Assembly (NCBI RefSeq): GCF_003752175.1
Contig: NZ_RJVF01000008.1
Coordinates: 434,001 to 498,000 of the forward strand
From: Comamonas sp. BIGb0124
GTDB lineage: Bacteria > Pseudomonadota > Gammaproteobacteria > Burkholderiales > Burkholderiaceae_C
Length of the DNA stretch: 64,000 bases
Reading direction: 5' to 3'
Below the pieces are notes generated by a model, which made no database searches, was not told the DNA's origin, and worked only from the letters and a program-made list of their open reading frames with translations. The translations under genes were made by a program, and so were the position numbers. The number at the start of each line of letters is the position of its first letter. Within the stretch, counting starts at the first letter, position 1. Below are positions 62,516 to 64,000 of the stretch, piece after piece.

Positions 62516-63772
62516 CTATGTCTGCATCACTCCCTGCATCCGAGCCACTTCCACACCGGTCAAGCCAAAGTGCTGCGCGACCTCCTGCCAGTCAGCCACG
62601 ACACCGCGCACCTCTTGCAGCATGGCTTGCGCCTGTGCTCTTGTCAGTCGATAGAGCTCGGCGGTCTCCAGAGCAAGGGTCACATCGCCAATGGTGCTCT
62701 GCTCATTGACCGCAATCGCATGGTCCTGCTTGGACAGGCTGGGATTCACGTCGAAGGCTGGCGCGAGCCGCCAGCCGGATGCCTCGCGAATGAAACCATG
62801 ATTGCGAAAATGATCGTCACGGTTGCCGACCAGAATGTTGAACAACAATCGGCGGAACAGTTGTGCCAGATCCTCGGCGACATGGCCACGGGCACCCTGG
62901 TCGCTGATGAATTCGGCCAGGTCAAGGTAGCTGCCGCCATCCTGGCCATCGCGCCGCTCCAGCAAGGTCATTGCAGAAGCGTACATGCGCCGCACTTCGC
63001 CCATCCGATCGAAGCGGCTGACACAGAACGTGCGATAGCGTTCGCTCAATGCATCCAGCCGCGCAGGCGGAACCCGGATACCTGCACGCTGCGCCAGTTG
63101 GTGCAGCACAAATTCCCAGGCCCCGACATCGTAGCGATCATCGCGCGCGGGAAACTTCGCGATCCACAGCCGCCCATCGGTATCGACGAAGTTGGCCTTG
63201 GGTCGCGCGCCGCCAAGCGACGAGCCGGGTGCCACAAGCATGGCCAACCATCGTTCGTACTCCGGCAAGTTCTCTACACCGGGCTCTTCGACCCGTCGAC
63301 TGATGTAGGCAAGTTCCCGGAGATTCGTCACGGGCGGAGCAGCGTGCGGACTGTCGTCGAGGAAAGGCCCACCCCGGATGTCCCTGAAACGCAGGGCGCC
63401 CATTCGGGTTTGATCGAACACACCCAAAAGGAAGTCGATTTCCTGCTGCTTGCGCATTCGCCGTTGCTCACGGTGCGCGGTCGCAGCTTCCCTACGCTCC
63501 ATGAGCACCCGGCCCCAGCGGTCTGGCGCCGAGTCCATGAAGACCCCGAACGCCGGGTAATCAACGGGCGGGTGCTGTTCGCCTCGCCACAATTCCAGGC
63601 GCGGGTCCAGCATGAACGCCAGTCCCGATTTCAGCCAGTCCGCGTCATATGCAAAGCACGCGGCAAGATCCGTCCGCATGTCATGCCTATACAGCGTACC
63701 CACGCGGTGTAGACCCCCAAGCTCTGAAGCATCGAGATGAACTTCCCATGCTTGCCGGTTGTCCTGTGCCAT
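62516..63772 (-). CDS. HipA-family serine/threonine kinase, second module
   Basis: A 418-residue HipA-type kinase with the nucleotide loop PGSSLGGARPK at 182-192, Lys206 (WIAKFPA), catalytic loop GNRDDHFRNHGF at 317-328 and metal ligand in AFDVNPS at 339-345. It differs from the HipA at 48698 in having the SSLGGARPK loop and a longer N-terminal domain (about 160 residues). All kinase motifs are intact. The HipB-like gene is only 4 bases upstream. The target is unknown. Confidence 0.92.
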   Translation of the reverse strand: MAQDNRQAWEVHLDASELGGLHRVGTLYRHDMRTDLAACFAYDADWLKSGLAFMLDPRLELWRGEQHPPVDYPAFGVFMDSAPDRWGRVLMERREAATAHREQRRMRKQQEIDFLLGVFDQTRMGALRFRDIRGGPFLDDSPHAAPPVTNLRELAYISRRVEEPGVENLPEYERWLAMLVAPGSSLGGARPKANFVDTDGRLWIAKFPARDDRYDVGAWEFVLHQLAQRAGIRVPPARLDALSERYRTFCVSRFDRMGEVRRMYASAMTLLERRDGQDGGSYLDLAEFISDQGARGHVAEDLAQLFRRLLFNILVGNRDDHFRNHGFIREASGWRLAPAFDVNPSLSKQDHAIAVNEQSTIGDVTLALETAELYRLTRAQAQAMLQEVRGVVADWQEVAQHFGLTGVEVARMQGVMQT

Positions 63773-63776
63773 GCCG

Positions 63777-64000
63777 TTAGTTCCTGAACGCGCTGGCAGC
63801 AGTGCGCAGGCGAGGCTTCGTGATCGCCAGATCCTGCAACTTGCGACCCAGTTCGTCGTCCGCGGCGAGCAGGTCGATGTCCTTGTCTAGCCCCAACACC
63901 CTCAATGCACGCAGATAGGTGCCGATCGCGATGGTCGGATCGCCCTTCTCCATACGGCGCAGTGTCTCGCGCGACACACCCACCCGCTCGGCAAACAGCT
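63777..64000 (-). CDS. HipB-like XRE-family regulator (partial)
   Basis: The C-terminal 74 residues of a small DNA-binding protein: second half of a helix-turn-helix (ERVGVSRETLRRMEKGD), then PTIAIGTYLRALRVLGLDKD and a short tail. The start lies beyond the window edge. It precedes the HipA-like gene by 4 bases and is its probable antitoxin. It is shorter in its tail than the HipB-like protein at 50026 and not closely related to it. Confidence 0.88.
   Translation of the reverse strand, partial: LFAERVGVSRETLRRMEKGDPTIAIGTYLRALRVLGLDKDIDLLAADDELGRKLQDLAITKPRLRTAASAFRN

Noticed and set aside
1-64000. CRISPR arrays, tRNA/rRNA genes, riboswitches of known classes, intact insertion sequences, integrases
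   Set aside because: I saw no regular repeat-spacer arrays, no cloverleaf sequences and no intact transposase or integrase genes in the window.

Overview
The window is GC-rich, densely packed DNA with long runs of co-directional genes joined by 4-base ATGA/GTGA overlaps. Tripartite-tricarboxylate (Bug-type) binding proteins, peptide/nickel-type ABC transporters, Ssu-type genes and flavin-dependent monooxygenases point to a beta-proteobacterium of the Burkholderiales, probably near Bordetella/Achromobacter. That placement is inferred from gene content and base composition only.

Positions 1-47700 form one large accessory island for importing organic compounds and probably stripping sulfur from them. 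It holds three double-headed peptide/nickel-type ATPases, two permease pairs, four SBP_bac_5 binding proteins, an SsuABC-like transporter, five luciferase-like or NtaA/DszA-type FMN monooxygenases and four SfnB/DszC-type flavoproteins of acyl-CoA dehydrogenase fold. Around these sit two enolase-superfamily enzymes, two unusual SDRs lacking the usual catalytic Tyr/Lys, an AhpD/CMD pair, a four-repeat rhodanese, a class II aldolase homologue, VOC proteins, OsmC, a DsbA-like protein and a TauE/SafE exporter. The main transcription units appear to be: 30-4109 (+); 17295-9114 (-), binding protein to rhodanese; 17702-25277 (+), binding protein, LacI regulator, ATPase, Bug protein, SMP-30, flavoprotein; 36494-28686 (-), binding protein plus two monooxygenase/flavoprotein sets; 36819-45569 (+), binding protein, permeases, enolase-superfamily enzyme, Ssu-like transporter. 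Three LacI-type operator-like sites (17387, 17630, 26650) may tie several of these to the LacI protein at 19317. No FMN reductase is present, so reduced flavin must come from elsewhere.

Positions 47700-56400 hold a LysR gene divergent from the TauE gene, a HipBA pair with three identical palindromes upstream, a radical-SAM/DUF4130 DNA-metabolism pair without its usual uracil-DNA-glycosylase partner, a PAS-winged-helix regulator and rnk. Downstream of rnk lies a structured region closely resembling a phage C4 / P4-CI antisense RNA with two target sites. It precedes a two-gene operon of unknown function, with no other phage genes nearby.

Positions 56400-64000 are a patchwork: a TetR-controlled reductase/SDR pair with two clear operators, a metallo-beta-lactamase-fold hydrolase with a TTG start, a MazG-like pyrophosphohydrolase fused end-to-end with a truncated and frameshifted DUF2075 helicase, and a second HipA/HipB module cut by the window edge.
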